From assembly GCA_048267245.1 (NCBI GenBank), contig JBLWXV010000001.1, positions 1,550,001 through 1,614,000 on the forward strand: a stretch of 64,000 nt of DNA, written 5' to 3'. The notes under the pieces are model-generated. The model did not search any database and had not been told where the DNA came from. It saw only the letters and a program-made list of their open reading frames with translations. Positions 17,621-26,584 of the stretch are shown here, piece after piece; positions within the stretch are counted from its first letter, which is position 1; every line of letters begins with the position of its first letter. Source of the stretch: JBLWXV01 sp048267245. Lineage in GTDB: Bacteria; Bdellovibrionota; Bacteriovoracia; Bacteriovoracales; Bacteriovoracaceae. The position numbers were made by a program, and so were the translations under genes.

Positions 17621-18961
17621 ATGTTTAAGTATGTTTTCTTATTCTCACTCTTTATTTCCTTTCTATACCACGAGAAAGCGGCTGCCAGTGAGAGCGCAGA
17701 ATTAGATATTAAGCTAGCAAGCTATATAAAAGAATTTAATCTTCGCCCGCTGGATTATCCCAAAGCAAAGTCGCGTGAACTTGTCGTTTTAGGAGCGAGA
17801 CTCTTTTTTGAAAAAAAGCTCTCTGGAAACCAAAATATTGCCTGCTCAACTTGTCATGCCCCCGCCCTCGCTTCGGGCGATGCAATTCCCTTGGGAATTG
17901 GAGAAGGGGCAACGGGACTAGATAGTCAGAGAAGACAAGCCGGTGCTCCTTTGCTGGCGAGACATTCTCCTCACTTACTCAATATCGGGCAAGACGATCA
18001 GCTTGAAATGTTTTGGGATGGTCGCGTAAGTTATGACCCAAAATTAAAGACATTTCATACTCCAGAGCCTGGTCTCAATGGTATTAGTCCAGACCTCTCA
18101 CATATCACTGCCGTGATGGAGCACTCTTCTAGCGCCCAGGCACTCTTTCCCATGATCACTGCGGAGGAGATGTTGGGAAGGGCAGAGGATAATGAGATCG
18201 CTGCTCTTGGCGCTCCCCACCTAATATGGGAGGCGATTGTTGATCGTCTCATCTATGGCGCTCAAGCGAGTGCCTACCAATCGCTCTTTCTTAGGGCCTA
18301 CCCAGATCTAGCGAGCGTGAGTGAGATTAATATTGGCCATGTCGCCGAAGCGATTGCTTCTTTTGAAAGACATGGCTTTGTCGCCATTGATACCCCATGG
18401 GATCACTACCTAAAAGGTGAGAGCGAGGCACTTGATCTGTCTCAAAAACGCGGTGCCCTCGTCTTTATGGAGAGGGGGAGGTGCGTTCAATGTCATAGTG
18501 GGGCGCACTTGAGTAATTTTGAGTACCGAAATATTGCAGTCCCTCCTATCGGTCCAGGTAAAGATGAAGAGGGTCAAGACCTTGGCCGCTACCTGGTTAC
18601 TAAAGATCCCGCCGATCGCTATCGATTTAAAGTGCCACCACTTCGGGGCGTGGCACTTACAGCTCCCTATATGCATAATGGCGCCTTCACTACTTTAGAA
18701 GAAGTAGTTGATCACTATAATCATGTAAGGCATAACTTCATGCACTTTCAAACGACCCTTTTGATGAATACCTATGGCAAGGTCTATGACCAGGCCATCG
18801 AGCGAGTCTTTGTGAGAGAGCGCGTGATTGAGATGTTTAACGCTCTAGACGAAAATGTATGGCCGCCTCTTATGCTCTCAGCACAGGAGAGGAGTGATTT
18901 ACTTCAATTCTTAAAACTTAGTCTTACCCCCAAAAAAATAGAGTACTATCGACCTTACTGA
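17621..18961 (+). CDS. Secreted dihaem cytochrome c peroxidase-family protein
   Basis: A 446-residue protein of the CCP/MauG family. After a signal peptide (1-22), the first haem site is CSTCH (75-79) and the second CVQCH (288-292). The C-terminal APYMHNGAFTTLEEVVDHY is the typical Met/His-bearing segment. Classical members reduce hydrogen peroxide in the periplasm with electrons from cytochrome c; some instead modify cofactors. It lies 8 bases after pldA, with GAGGTTGAT ahead of the ATG, and is probably the last gene of the uvrB-pldA unit. Confidence 0.88.
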   Translation: MFKYVFLFSLFISFLYHEKAAASESAELDIKLASYIKEFNLRPLDYPKAKSRELVVLGARLFFEKKLSGNQNIACSTCHAPALASGDAIPLGIGEGATGLDSQRRQAGAPLLARHSPHLLNIGQDDQLEMFWDGRVSYDPKLKTFHTPEPGLNGISPDLSHITAVMEHSSSAQALFPMITAEEMLGRAEDNEIAALGAPHLIWEAIVDRLIYGAQASAYQSLFLRAYPDLASVSEINIGHVAEAIASFERHGFVAIDTPWDHYLKGESEALDLSQKRGALVFMERGRCVQCHSGAHLSNFEYRNIAVPPIGPGKDEEGQDLGRYLVTKDPADRYRFKVPPLRGVALTAPYMHNGAFTTLEEVVDHYNHVRHNFMHFQTTLLMNTYGKVYDQAIERVFVRERVIEMFNALDENVWPPLMLSAQERSDLLQFLKLSLTPKKIEYYRPY

Positions 18962-18970
18962 TCAATCTGA

Positions 18971-18998
18971 TTGGCCAAAGAGAATTTACTTTTGTAAT
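18971..18998 (+). promoter_or_regulatory. Candidate promoter of the rightward polysaccharide operon
   Basis: TTGGCC (18971-18976), 16-base spacer, TGTAAT (18993-18998, 5/6 to consensus). Transcription would begin near 19005, about 48 bases before the first gene. Confidence 0.42.
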
Positions 18999-19052
18999 CG
19001 GGCTAAATGTCCGATAGAAGGAGAGTAATACCACTTAGCAAACGAAGAACTG

Positions 19053-20204
19053 ATGAAAGAAAAGGTAGTCTTTTTGTCGGCCATCCAGGTCTTTCCCCCT
19101 GAATCCGGGGGACAGCTTCGCAGCGCTAACTTAGCTCACTCCCTTGCTAAGCTTGGTCATCAAGTTCAAATTGTTTCACTTACCGGAAGAAGAGAGGACT
19201 ACTTAAGAGCAGTGCCCTCGGGTCAAGTGGTAGTGGGTGAGGTAAGAGAATGGGTCCATCGCGGAAAGCTCTTTGGCGCTCTTCAGTGGCTTAGCTACAG
19301 ACTGAAGTTGCCACCGTTTTGGGTTACATATTTGGCCAAGTTTTTCCTGCCAAAGGAAGTATCCCAATTTATTTCAAATGCAGAGGTTTTGATTCTCGAC
19401 TTCCCCTTTCTCTATCCACTTGCTAAGGGAGGAAGCTTTATTCTCAATACGCACAATGCGGAGTTTGATCTCTATAAGGATCGCCCCTTTATTTCAAAGT
19501 GCGTCTTTAATATTGAAAAGAAGGCCCTTAATAAAACTCAGCAGGCGCTCTTTTGCTCACTTAGTGATCAAGAGCGCTTTAGTAAACTTGAAATTCGTCC
19601 CAACTCTCTCATTGTGCCCAATGGTGTAAATCTCGACACCTTCACATTTAATTCAAAGTTAAGAGCTGAATTTCGTACTCGCTTAAACTTCAATGAGCAC
19701 GATCAGATATTTCTCTTTACTGGAAGTCAGTATCTCCCCAATAGAGAAGCCTTTGATTTTCTCAATGAATTTGTAAAAGCTAATGAAAGCTTTCTAAGTG
19801 AAAATCATATTAAGTTCTTAGTTGTCGGAACGGTTTGCCAAGAAAAGAGTGGCCAGGGGGCATTGATCATTGAAGGGCGTGTGCCTGAGATTACTCCATA
19901 TTTTTGGGCCAGTGATTTTGGCCTCAATCTAGTGGATACTGGCTCTGGCACCAACGTAAAAATGATTGAATATATGGCCGCCAAACTCCCGATGCTCTCA
20001 ACTCACTTTGGAGCGCGTGGCCTTGAGTTAACAGGTGAGGGGGATGCTCTGCTTTTTGAACGAGGCGATTTTAAAAGTGTCCTCAAAGGTGCAATCGAAC
20101 TCTCGATCTCTGAGCGAGAGAAAATGGCGATGAATAGTTATGAAAAGAATCTACATCTTCTAAGTATGCTGGATTCGCTTAAAGGTCTCGCAATTAAGAG
20201 TTAA
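19053..20204 (+). CDS. Glycosyltransferase family 4
   Basis: A 383-residue retaining GT-B enzyme that adds a sugar during polysaccharide assembly on the inner face of the membrane. PPESGGQLRSANLAHSLAKLGH is the acceptor-side loop. LNTHNAEFDLYKDRP, IVPNGVNLDTF and the donor-side GSGTNVKMIEYMAAKLPMLSTHFGARG (with E-x7-E-like spacing) are typical GT4. First gene of the run to 24503. The sugar cannot be assigned. The ribosome site before 19053 is weak. Confidence 0.85.
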   Translation: MKEKVVFLSAIQVFPPESGGQLRSANLAHSLAKLGHQVQIVSLTGRREDYLRAVPSGQVVVGEVREWVHRGKLFGALQWLSYRLKLPPFWVTYLAKFFLPKEVSQFISNAEVLILDFPFLYPLAKGGSFILNTHNAEFDLYKDRPFISKCVFNIEKKALNKTQQALFCSLSDQERFSKLEIRPNSLIVPNGVNLDTFTFNSKLRAEFRTRLNFNEHDQIFLFTGSQYLPNREAFDFLNEFVKANESFLSENHIKFLVVGTVCQEKSGQGALIIEGRVPEITPYFWASDFGLNLVDTGSGTNVKMIEYMAAKLPMLSTHFGARGLELTGEGDALLFERGDFKSVLKGAIELSISEREKMAMNSYEKNLHLLSMLDSLKGLAIKS

Positions 20205-20240
20205 TTAAATTATACTTACAGAAACCGTGAAGGAGTTCTG

Positions 20241-20957
20241 GTGTTTTACTTAAAAAAATTTAAAGTCACGCTAATTCTAATGTTTCTCGCACTCATTTCG
20301 AGTCTCGTCTATATCTCTCAGACGAGTACAGTCTATGAAGCTGTCAGCGAGGTGCTGATTTTAAGGGCTTCGCAGGAGACAAACCTTAAGGTTAATGAGG
20401 AGACGCGAAATCGCTGGGTCTGGGCCAGAGATGGCCTTGCATTAAAGAAGGCAATGATCAGTGAGGGCGTTCTCGATAAAATGATGAAGCTTCCTAGTGC
20501 GGCCGAGTTTGTGAAGGGCAAGTCAAAGTATGAGGCTCAGAAGGCACTTTTAAAAATGATCAATGTTGAGTACACCGGCGCAGATGAATTTGCCTTTTTT
20601 ATGAGAGTGCGAGGTGCAAATCAAGATCTAATCCTCGCCATGAATAAAATTCTCTTTGATCAGTTAAAGTACAACTATATCACCCTTCCTAAAGAAACTT
20701 ATCAAGCCGCTGTTGACGTCTTTGAAGCTAAGGCCAATACCACTTACCTCAAAGAAAAACTCGCTGAACTAAGAGCGGTCTATTCCTGGGAAATGAAAGT
20801 AAGGGAGGAGACATGGAGAGTTTTAAAATCGCCTGTATTAATCCCAGAGAAAGTATGGCCCAAAAAGAGTGCGATCGTAATTGCCTTTCTCTTCATTGCC
20901 ATGTTGTTAGGGTCATTAATTGATGGCGCCCTAGTTATGAAGGGAGCTAAGTCTTAA
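20241..20957 (+). CDS. Short Wzz-like polysaccharide co-polymerase
   Basis: A 238-residue inner-membrane protein with two membrane helices (about 8-27 and 213-233) flanking a periplasmic helical domain, the layout of Wzz/PCP chain-length regulators. VYEAVSEVLILRA after helix 1 and the proline-rich SPVLIPEKVWPKKS before helix 2 are typical. It lacks a tyrosine-kinase domain and is shorter than usual Wzz (about 320). It starts at a GTG with GGAG 7 bases before it. The 1-base TAATG overlap with the polymerase gene supports joint action. Confidence 0.75.
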   Translation: MFYLKKFKVTLILMFLALISSLVYISQTSTVYEAVSEVLILRASQETNLKVNEETRNRWVWARDGLALKKAMISEGVLDKMMKLPSAAEFVKGKSKYEAQKALLKMINVEYTGADEFAFFMRVRGANQDLILAMNKILFDQLKYNYITLPKETYQAAVDVFEAKANTTYLKEKLAELRAVYSWEMKVREETWRVLKSPVLIPEKVWPKKSAIVIAFLFIAMLLGSLIDGALVMKGAKS

Positions 20958-22219
20958 TGCTAAGGCATCATCCATTGATTGCCATTTTAATTAGATACTC
21001 TGAGAGTGGCTTTCTCTTGAGTGTTTTGTCTTTCCTTTTTTTGCAGATAACTACACTTCACAATTTTTCCTCCTCCTTAGAAGTTCTTCCTTTGGAGAAT
21101 TTGACTTTATTGGGAGTGCTCGCCTTTGGTGTGTTCAGACTTCTAAATGAAGAGGAGCTCACAAGAGCTAGGACCATTCAGCGCCTTCAGTTTAATTTTT
21201 CAATTTTTCTCTCAATTGCAGCAGTGGGTTTAGTGAGTTCGTTCTTTAATAGACAACTTCTAAGCGTATTCTATGATTCTGAGTGGAGGACTTTTCTAAA
21301 GTCTCTCGTCGTCATTGTTTGGATGGTCTCGTTTAAACTGTCTCAGAGGGAAGTTAGAAAACTCGAAGTCTACACCATCAGCTTCTTCAATCTTTTGGGT
21401 GCTTATTTCTTGTATCGCTATCTCGTTTTACATGAGATCAGAACCTTTGATAATAGACCACTTTTGAATATTCGCCATGGCGACCCCAATTTTCTTGGGA
21501 CTTTCTTTGCTACGGCGACACCACTTTGTTGGTGGGGGATTGCCAGGAACAAGAGATTCTTCTCCCTCGTTTCCTATTATGAAGTTGCGAGTTTTTTCTT
21601 TTTGAGCGCCTGTATGATTCTGACTCAGTCTCGAATGGCGATTCTTGCCTATGGGATATTCTATAGTTTTCTTATCATCAAGAAAATTGCATCCATTAAG
21701 TCCCGTCGCGCGCGATTAAGTGGTTTTGCCACTCTTTTAATTGCAACTATGACTGCCTGTTATATGATTTTCACATCTGATCTTGGAACAAGATTTAAGC
21801 AACTCGCCGATAAATCAAATTCAGATAGAATTGGCACGTATATTAATGGGGCAATTCTCTTTAGTGAATCTCCAATCTTCGGCGTAGGTATGCATCAAGC
21901 GGCCAGTAGTTTCTACAGAAATGCCTCCTATCCACTATTTCAAAGTGAGTTTAATCAACTTGATATTCACAATGCCTTTTTAAAATATTTGGCAGAGCTA
22001 GGTATTCTTGGACTTTGCGCGAGCCTTCTTATCTTAGGTTATGTTGCCTTCGAGGTTTTTCGAAGTAAGAACTCCTACTTGAAGGGGGCGCTCTTTATAT
22101 TAGTTCTTTGCACAATGTCCCTAGGGGCATCTTATAAAGATATGTACTACATCCTGTTAGGGCTACTGATGGTATTTGCTCTATCGATGAGAGAGGAAAG
22201 AAATGATTGTTCTATTTAG
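20957..22219 (+). CDS. Wzy/WaaL-type O-antigen polymerase or ligase
   Basis: A 420-residue multi-pass membrane protein (about ten helices). The Wzy_C-like region reads SDRIGTYINGAILFSESPIFGVGMHQ, followed by the periplasmic HNAFLKYLAELGILGL, the usual signature. Next to Wzz- and Wzx-like genes, a polymerase joining repeat units is more likely than a lipid-A-core ligase. Its stop overlaps the next glycosyltransferase by 17 bases. Confidence 0.8.
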   Translation: MLRHHPLIAILIRYSESGFLLSVLSFLFLQITTLHNFSSSLEVLPLENLTLLGVLAFGVFRLLNEEELTRARTIQRLQFNFSIFLSIAAVGLVSSFFNRQLLSVFYDSEWRTFLKSLVVIVWMVSFKLSQREVRKLEVYTISFFNLLGAYFLYRYLVLHEIRTFDNRPLLNIRHGDPNFLGTFFATATPLCWWGIARNKRFFSLVSYYEVASFFFLSACMILTQSRMAILAYGIFYSFLIIKKIASIKSRRARLSGFATLLIATMTACYMIFTSDLGTRFKQLADKSNSDRIGTYINGAILFSESPIFGVGMHQAASSFYRNASYPLFQSEFNQLDIHNAFLKYLAELGILGLCASLLILGYVAFEVFRSKNSYLKGALFILVLCTMSLGASYKDMYYILLGLLMVFALSMREERNDCSI

Positions 22220-23351
22220 TATCGTCTTCTTGCTGATTGTCGCGCACTATTTCCTATTCGCACCAGTAGTGATGATCCTCTCTAAATTATCGCCAAAGTC
22301 CCACACGATTGATGAAGACTATCTTCCGACAGTTTCATTCATCGTTGCGGCTTACAACGAAGAGCGAATTATCGCCCATAAGCTCGAAAATGACCTCGCC
22401 ATGGACTATCCCTTAGAAAAGTTGCAATACATAGTTGTCTCCGATGGCTCATCGGACTCAACTCCAAGAATTGTTCAGGAATTCTCCTCTAGAGGCATTG
22501 AATCTCTTCATGAAGACCAGAGAAAGGGCAAGATTGCGGCGCTCAATCGCGCTATTACCCATGCCCATGGAGATATTTTGGTATTCTCAGATGCAAACTC
22601 TCTCTTTGAAAAAGACGCCATTAGAAAGCTTGTGCGCCATCTCAAGGACGATAGCATTGGGGGAGTGTGCGGACGCAAGGCGATTGTGCAAAATGAAGAG
22701 AGAAAGGCCAGCCTTGGTGATTGGCTCTACTGGGAGTATGAGTCTCGCCTTAAGAGTGCTGAGTCTAAGCTCTCTTCAATTCCAACCGCCGATGGAGAAA
22801 TCTTTGCTATGAAGCGCTCCCTCTACCGCGCCGTGGATCAGGCCATCATTAACGATGACACGGCCATCACTCTAAATATAATCGCTCAAGGACAGCGGGT
22901 GATCTATGATCACGAGGCAGTCACTCTCGAGGAGGCCTCTATTAGCTTGAAAGACGATTTTAATGTGAAATCGCGCATGGTTTGCGGGGGCATTCAGATG
23001 CTCTCACTCTATCGTAATGAGTTGAGTCCATGGTCTGGATGGTTTGGTCTACAGTTCTTCTTTCACAAAACATTGCGCTACTTTATGTGGAGTCTACTGG
23101 TATTAATCTTTGTGACAAATCTAATAATTGCTGGGACTCATCCTTTCTTGAGTGTCTTTTTCTCCCTTCAAATTCTCTTCTACGTGCTTGCAATGTCCGG
23201 GGCATTTATGGATAAGCTTGGTAAGAATGTACCTACGCTTTTGTATATTCCTTATTATTATTGCAATGTGAATATTGCTTCTTTTAAGGGCTTTCTCTTC
23301 TTTTTAAAACAGCGCTCTATCGTAGATATTTGGGCCAAGGCCAAACGCTAA
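22203..23351 (+). CDS. Membrane glycosyltransferase family 2
   Basis: A 382-residue GT-A enzyme. One N-terminal helix, then VSFIVAAYNEERII, VVSDGSSDST (nucleotide-sugar aspartates), SDANSLFE (DXD-equivalent), TADGEIFA and QRVIYDHEA, and two or three C-terminal helices. The layout resembles processive synthase-like GT2 enzymes, but the Q/RxxRW motif is not evident. GGAAAGAA precedes the ATG. Part of the polysaccharide operon. Confidence 0.82.
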   Translation: MIVLFSIVFLLIVAHYFLFAPVVMILSKLSPKSHTIDEDYLPTVSFIVAAYNEERIIAHKLENDLAMDYPLEKLQYIVVSDGSSDSTPRIVQEFSSRGIESLHEDQRKGKIAALNRAITHAHGDILVFSDANSLFEKDAIRKLVRHLKDDSIGGVCGRKAIVQNEERKASLGDWLYWEYESRLKSAESKLSSIPTADGEIFAMKRSLYRAVDQAIINDDTAITLNIIAQGQRVIYDHEAVTLEEASISLKDDFNVKSRMVCGGIQMLSLYRNELSPWSGWFGLQFFFHKTLRYFMWSLLVLIFVTNLIIAGTHPFLSVFFSLQILFYVLAMSGAFMDKLGKNVPTLLYIPYYYCNVNIASFKGFLFFLKQRSIVDIWAKAKR

Positions 23352-23360
23352 AGGATGATT

Positions 23361-24503
23361 ATGGAGCGCAAGTTCTTTATTATTTTTGGCGAAGACTTTG
23401 ATCGCCATCCACATGCGCTGGAGCATATCTTAAGACCTCTCTTTGGTGAGCATCAGTTTCTCTGGGTTGAGACTATGGGTCTTCGAAGCCCTAAGTTCAA
23501 CCTTTATGATTTAAAACGGGCCTTTGAAAAGATCTCTCGCATGTTTAGTGGGAACACTCCTTCACAAAAGAGACCCCCACCAAAGAATGTGAAAGTCATT
23601 TCTCCCTTCATGATCCCATTCAATCAATTCAATCTGATCAGGTTCTTTAATCGTTGGTCTGTCTTAAGGGAAGTTAAAAAGCACCTTCCTGACGGAATTA
23701 ATCCCATTTCGATCACGTCAGTTCCGAATTCGTGTGATTATGTGGGAGCCTTTAATGAGTCTCTCAAAGTCTATTTCTGCGTAGATGAGTTTTCATTGTG
23801 GCCAGGACTCGACTATGAGCTGGTAAAGAAAATGGAAAATAAGCTTCTTGAAGAAGTCGATCTCATTATTGCAACTTCAGATCAATTGGCAAAAACAAAG
23901 ACTAAGGGCGAGGAGAAGACTGAAGTGATTACCCATGGAGTTGAGTTTGAGCGCTTTGATCTCGGAGCAAAAGAGCTTGGGGAGAACTTCAAACTCTGCT
24001 ACTTTGGCCTCTTTGATGAGAGAACAGATCAATCGATTCTTAGCGACATTGTACAGGAGTTCTCTGATCTAGAGATTCATATTATTGGGCCAGTTGTGTG
24101 CAATATCGATAATCTCTCCGTACTTCCTCGCATTTTCTTTCACGGTAGAGTTCCCTACGATGAACTTCCGCTACATATTAGAGAGATGGATGCGTTTATT
24201 TTGCCCTACGTCCGCTCTGAATTAACGGATAATATCAATCCTCTCAAACTAAAAGAGTATCTGGCCACGTCAAGACCCGTTCTTGCTACCGCTCTACCTG
24301 AAGTGGCCAAGTTAAAACAGCACTTGAGCCTCTTTAATACCTCTAAAGAGGCCATCGAATTGATAAAGGCCATTAGATCTCCAAATTCACCACATTCGGG
24401 TGAGCTTGTAAGAGAGTATGTACTTGGTCATGAGACTTGGAAGGCCAAGTCTCAAAGACTTGTCACATTACTGCAAAGTGCTTTGAACGCTCGCAGTAAG
24501 TGA
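23361..24503 (+). CDS. GT-B glycosyltransferase
   Basis: A 380-residue enzyme of the GT1/GT4 type. ITSVPNSCDYVGAF, KVYFCVDEFSLWPGLDYEL and EEVDLIIATSD in the first half and CYFGLFDERTDQSIL, FFHGRVPYDELPLHI and NPLKLKEYLATSRPVLAT in the second match exopolysaccharide GTs (BshA/PelF-like in style). I prefer the ATG at 23361, six bases after AAAGGA, over that at 23355. Its 3' end overlaps the convergent deacetylase gene by 36 bases. Confidence 0.75.
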   Translation: MERKFFIIFGEDFDRHPHALEHILRPLFGEHQFLWVETMGLRSPKFNLYDLKRAFEKISRMFSGNTPSQKRPPPKNVKVISPFMIPFNQFNLIRFFNRWSVLREVKKHLPDGINPISITSVPNSCDYVGAFNESLKVYFCVDEFSLWPGLDYELVKKMENKLLEEVDLIIATSDQLAKTKTKGEEKTEVITHGVEFERFDLGAKELGENFKLCYFGLFDERTDQSILSDIVQEFSDLEIHIIGPVVCNIDNLSVLPRIFFHGRVPYDELPLHIREMDAFILPYVRSELTDNINPLKLKEYLATSRPVLATALPEVAKLKQHLSLFNTSKEAIELIKAIRSPNSPHSGELVREYVLGHETWKAKSQRLVTLLQSALNARSK

Positions 24504-25385
24504 ACTAGGAAGTGCTTGTACTGGATTAAACTGATAGCTTGCAAAGCTATCATTACTACTGATGAGATCTTTGATGCTTGTAAATTCAAAGTCTCCAAGA
24601 AGTTTTTCAAACTTCTGGCGATTCTTTGAAAGTCCCACATAGTGCCTAAATTTCTTCATTCCTTTTAGCCCGACCACTGGTTGATCTGGATCAAATTCCC
24701 ATGGGTGAAAGTACATGACTGTTGGTGCATCTTTAAGGCTGCTCCTAAGAGCAGATTTTATGAGCGAGTAGGGCAGCATTCTGAAGTAGCCGCCACCACA
24801 AACAGGAATCTTTGTTCCTAAAATATGAGACTTTCTCATGGGAACTTCAAGTAAGCCATTGTGAAGTAGCGTCATCTCAACAGGAAAATCCTGGATTCCG
24901 TAGTCAGGATGAACAGTAACGAAGATAGAGCTATCATATTTCAGTTTATGTTTTCTAAGTATATCAAGCGCCCAAGATGTCTGCTCGGTAATCGAGAAAC
25001 TAGGCGCTCTGAAGCCTTCAACTTTTTGATGAGTGATGCCTTCAAGAATTTCAATAGACTTTACGAGGTCCGCTTCAAATGTTTCAGGAGTGAGTAGATC
25101 AATTGGGGTGTGGGCGTAGCCGTGGCTGGCCACTTCGTGACCAAGATTGGCAATTTTCTCTACTAAATCAGGAGATCTCTCAGCTACCCAGCCCAAAATA
25201 AAGAAGGTTGCCTTAGTGTTATGCTCTTGCAGCTTTTCTAGGATGTAGTCGACACCAATATGGACTCGGTACTCCTGTTTGTCCCAGTCTGCCTCATTAA
25301 TGAGGTGGCGCATATTTCTAACTGTAAACCAGTCTTCAATATCAAAGCTCAGGGCAATTTTATTATTAGATATACTGCTGTTCAT
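24468..25385 (-). CDS. DUF3473-type polysaccharide deacetylase
   Basis: A 305-residue NodB-fold enzyme of the kind found in exosortase/EPS loci. ALSFDIEDWF (Asp15 and Asp18 near the start), ASHGYAH (His88 and His92) and RAPSFSI are intact. The C-terminal CGGGYFRMLPYS and VMYFHPWEFDPDQP belong to the DUF3473 part. No signal peptide, so it may act at the cytoplasmic face on lipid-linked glycan. It overlaps the next leftward GT4 gene by 20 bases and is translated with it. Confidence 0.88.
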   Translation of the reverse strand: MNSSISNNKIALSFDIEDWFTVRNMRHLINEADWDKQEYRVHIGVDYILEKLQEHNTKATFFILGWVAERSPDLVEKIANLGHEVASHGYAHTPIDLLTPETFEADLVKSIEILEGITHQKVEGFRAPSFSITEQTSWALDILRKHKLKYDSSIFVTVHPDYGIQDFPVEMTLLHNGLLEVPMRKSHILGTKIPVCGGGYFRMLPYSLIKSALRSSLKDAPTVMYFHPWEFDPDQPVVGLKGMKKFRHYVGLSKNRQKFEKLLGDFEFTSIKDLISSNDSFASYQFNPVQALPSSLTASVQSTLQ

Positions 25386-26472
25386 ATCGCTCTACCATTT
25401 TATCAATTGAGAATTTATTAATTACTGTTACTCTTGAGTTTTTGGCCTTGCTCTTAAGCTCTGCTTGCGTCTCTTCACCTTTGAGGTAAATTTGCTTAAG
25501 TTCATTAAATAGGGCCTCTTCATTATTCTTATCAAAGAAGATCAACGAATCGTTATCTATTTCTCTGTGGGGCGTGATGTCGCTAACGAGACAAAGTCTC
25601 TCGTAAGACATCGCTTCAAGCACCGCAACGGGGTGTCCTTCAGTGTGACTAGCACTCACAAAAATATCCCCAGAGGCCAGAATTGAGCGAGTATCATGAC
25701 AAAAACCATGCATGTGGACCTCTTGTTCAATTCCAAGCTCTTTGATGAGGGAGGTCGTTTTATTTAAAATTTCCTGGTCCTCAGAAGTTCCCGCATGATG
25801 AAATTCAAATGGAATTTGACTCTCTTTTAATAGAGCGCAGGTTCTAAGTAGATAATTGAGATTCTTCTCGGCCGAGATTCTAGAAACACTCACAAGTCTT
25901 AGCTTATTGGTGTTTGGGGCTATCTCTCTATCGCATAAATACGACATGGTATTGACGCCATTTGGAATGGTGATCAATTTTCTTTTATTAATAAATCGAA
26001 AGTTGTCTAGAAGTGTATTCCTCACATGCTCAGACACGCAGATGAGGGCATGATAAAATGGTGCTGCTAATTGAAAAGCAGTCACATACTTCGAGTTACT
26101 CACAAAGTGGTGGAGTGTGTGCTGGGTATGTATCAATGTAAGAGAGGGCCTTAAAATTTTTAATAGGACCGCATATTCCATTGGTCCAAAGTCATGGGTG
26201 TGGATCACTGAGATCTGCTCTTTTCTTATATAGGCGAGAAGTTTAAAGAGTAGAGACCAGTCCCTTCCAGCACTCTTTTTAACAACTGTTACAGGAAAAC
26301 CTAGGTTTTTAATTTCCTTTCCGATTCCACTTAATTCACTCGTTTCATAGCTGAAGAAATGTAGGTCACTCCCTTGCTCCCCATGGAGAGCGAGTTGTTG
26401 CAATAGTCTCTCAATTCCACCGAGGTAGAGATATTCAACTAAATGGAGAACGCGGGTTTTGTTCATGCTCAC
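25366..26472 (-). CDS. Glycosyltransferase family 4
   Basis: A 368-residue GT-B enzyme. LHLVEYLYLGGIERLLQQLA at the start, IHTHDFGPMEYAV and ITIPNGVNT in the middle, and FVSASHTEGHPVAVLEAMS (E-x7-E) at the donor site. The start may be GTG at 26472 or ATG at 26466; neither has a strong ribosome site. It lies ahead of the DUF3473 deacetylase in a two-gene leftward unit. Confidence 0.85.
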   Translation of the reverse strand: MSMNKTRVLHLVEYLYLGGIERLLQQLALHGEQGSDLHFFSYETSELSGIGKEIKNLGFPVTVVKKSAGRDWSLLFKLLAYIRKEQISVIHTHDFGPMEYAVLLKILRPSLTLIHTQHTLHHFVSNSKYVTAFQLAAPFYHALICVSEHVRNTLLDNFRFINKRKLITIPNGVNTMSYLCDREIAPNTNKLRLVSVSRISAEKNLNYLLRTCALLKESQIPFEFHHAGTSEDQEILNKTTSLIKELGIEQEVHMHGFCHDTRSILASGDIFVSASHTEGHPVAVLEAMSYERLCLVSDITPHREIDNDSLIFFDKNNEEALFNELKQIYLKGEETQAELKSKAKNSRVTVINKFSIDKMVERYEQQYI

Positions 26473-26554
26473 ATGTATACCACTTGTAAGCTAAGTGAAG
26501 GAAATTATTGATGTTGAGTAGGTAAAAGGTATAGATGTGTCTAAAGAAGAGACA

Positions 26555-26575
26555 GGGCCTAGAGTGACTAGGCCC
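26555..26575 (-). terminator. Strong hairpin after the GH44-like pair (likely terminator)
   Basis: GGGCCTAG (26555-26562) and CTAGGCCC (26568-26575) around AGTGA. In the leftward direction it is followed by TGTCTCTTCTTT, a weak U-tract. It sits 10 bases after the stop of the 26585 gene. Confidence 0.55.
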
Positions 26576-26584
26576 TTGAAAATA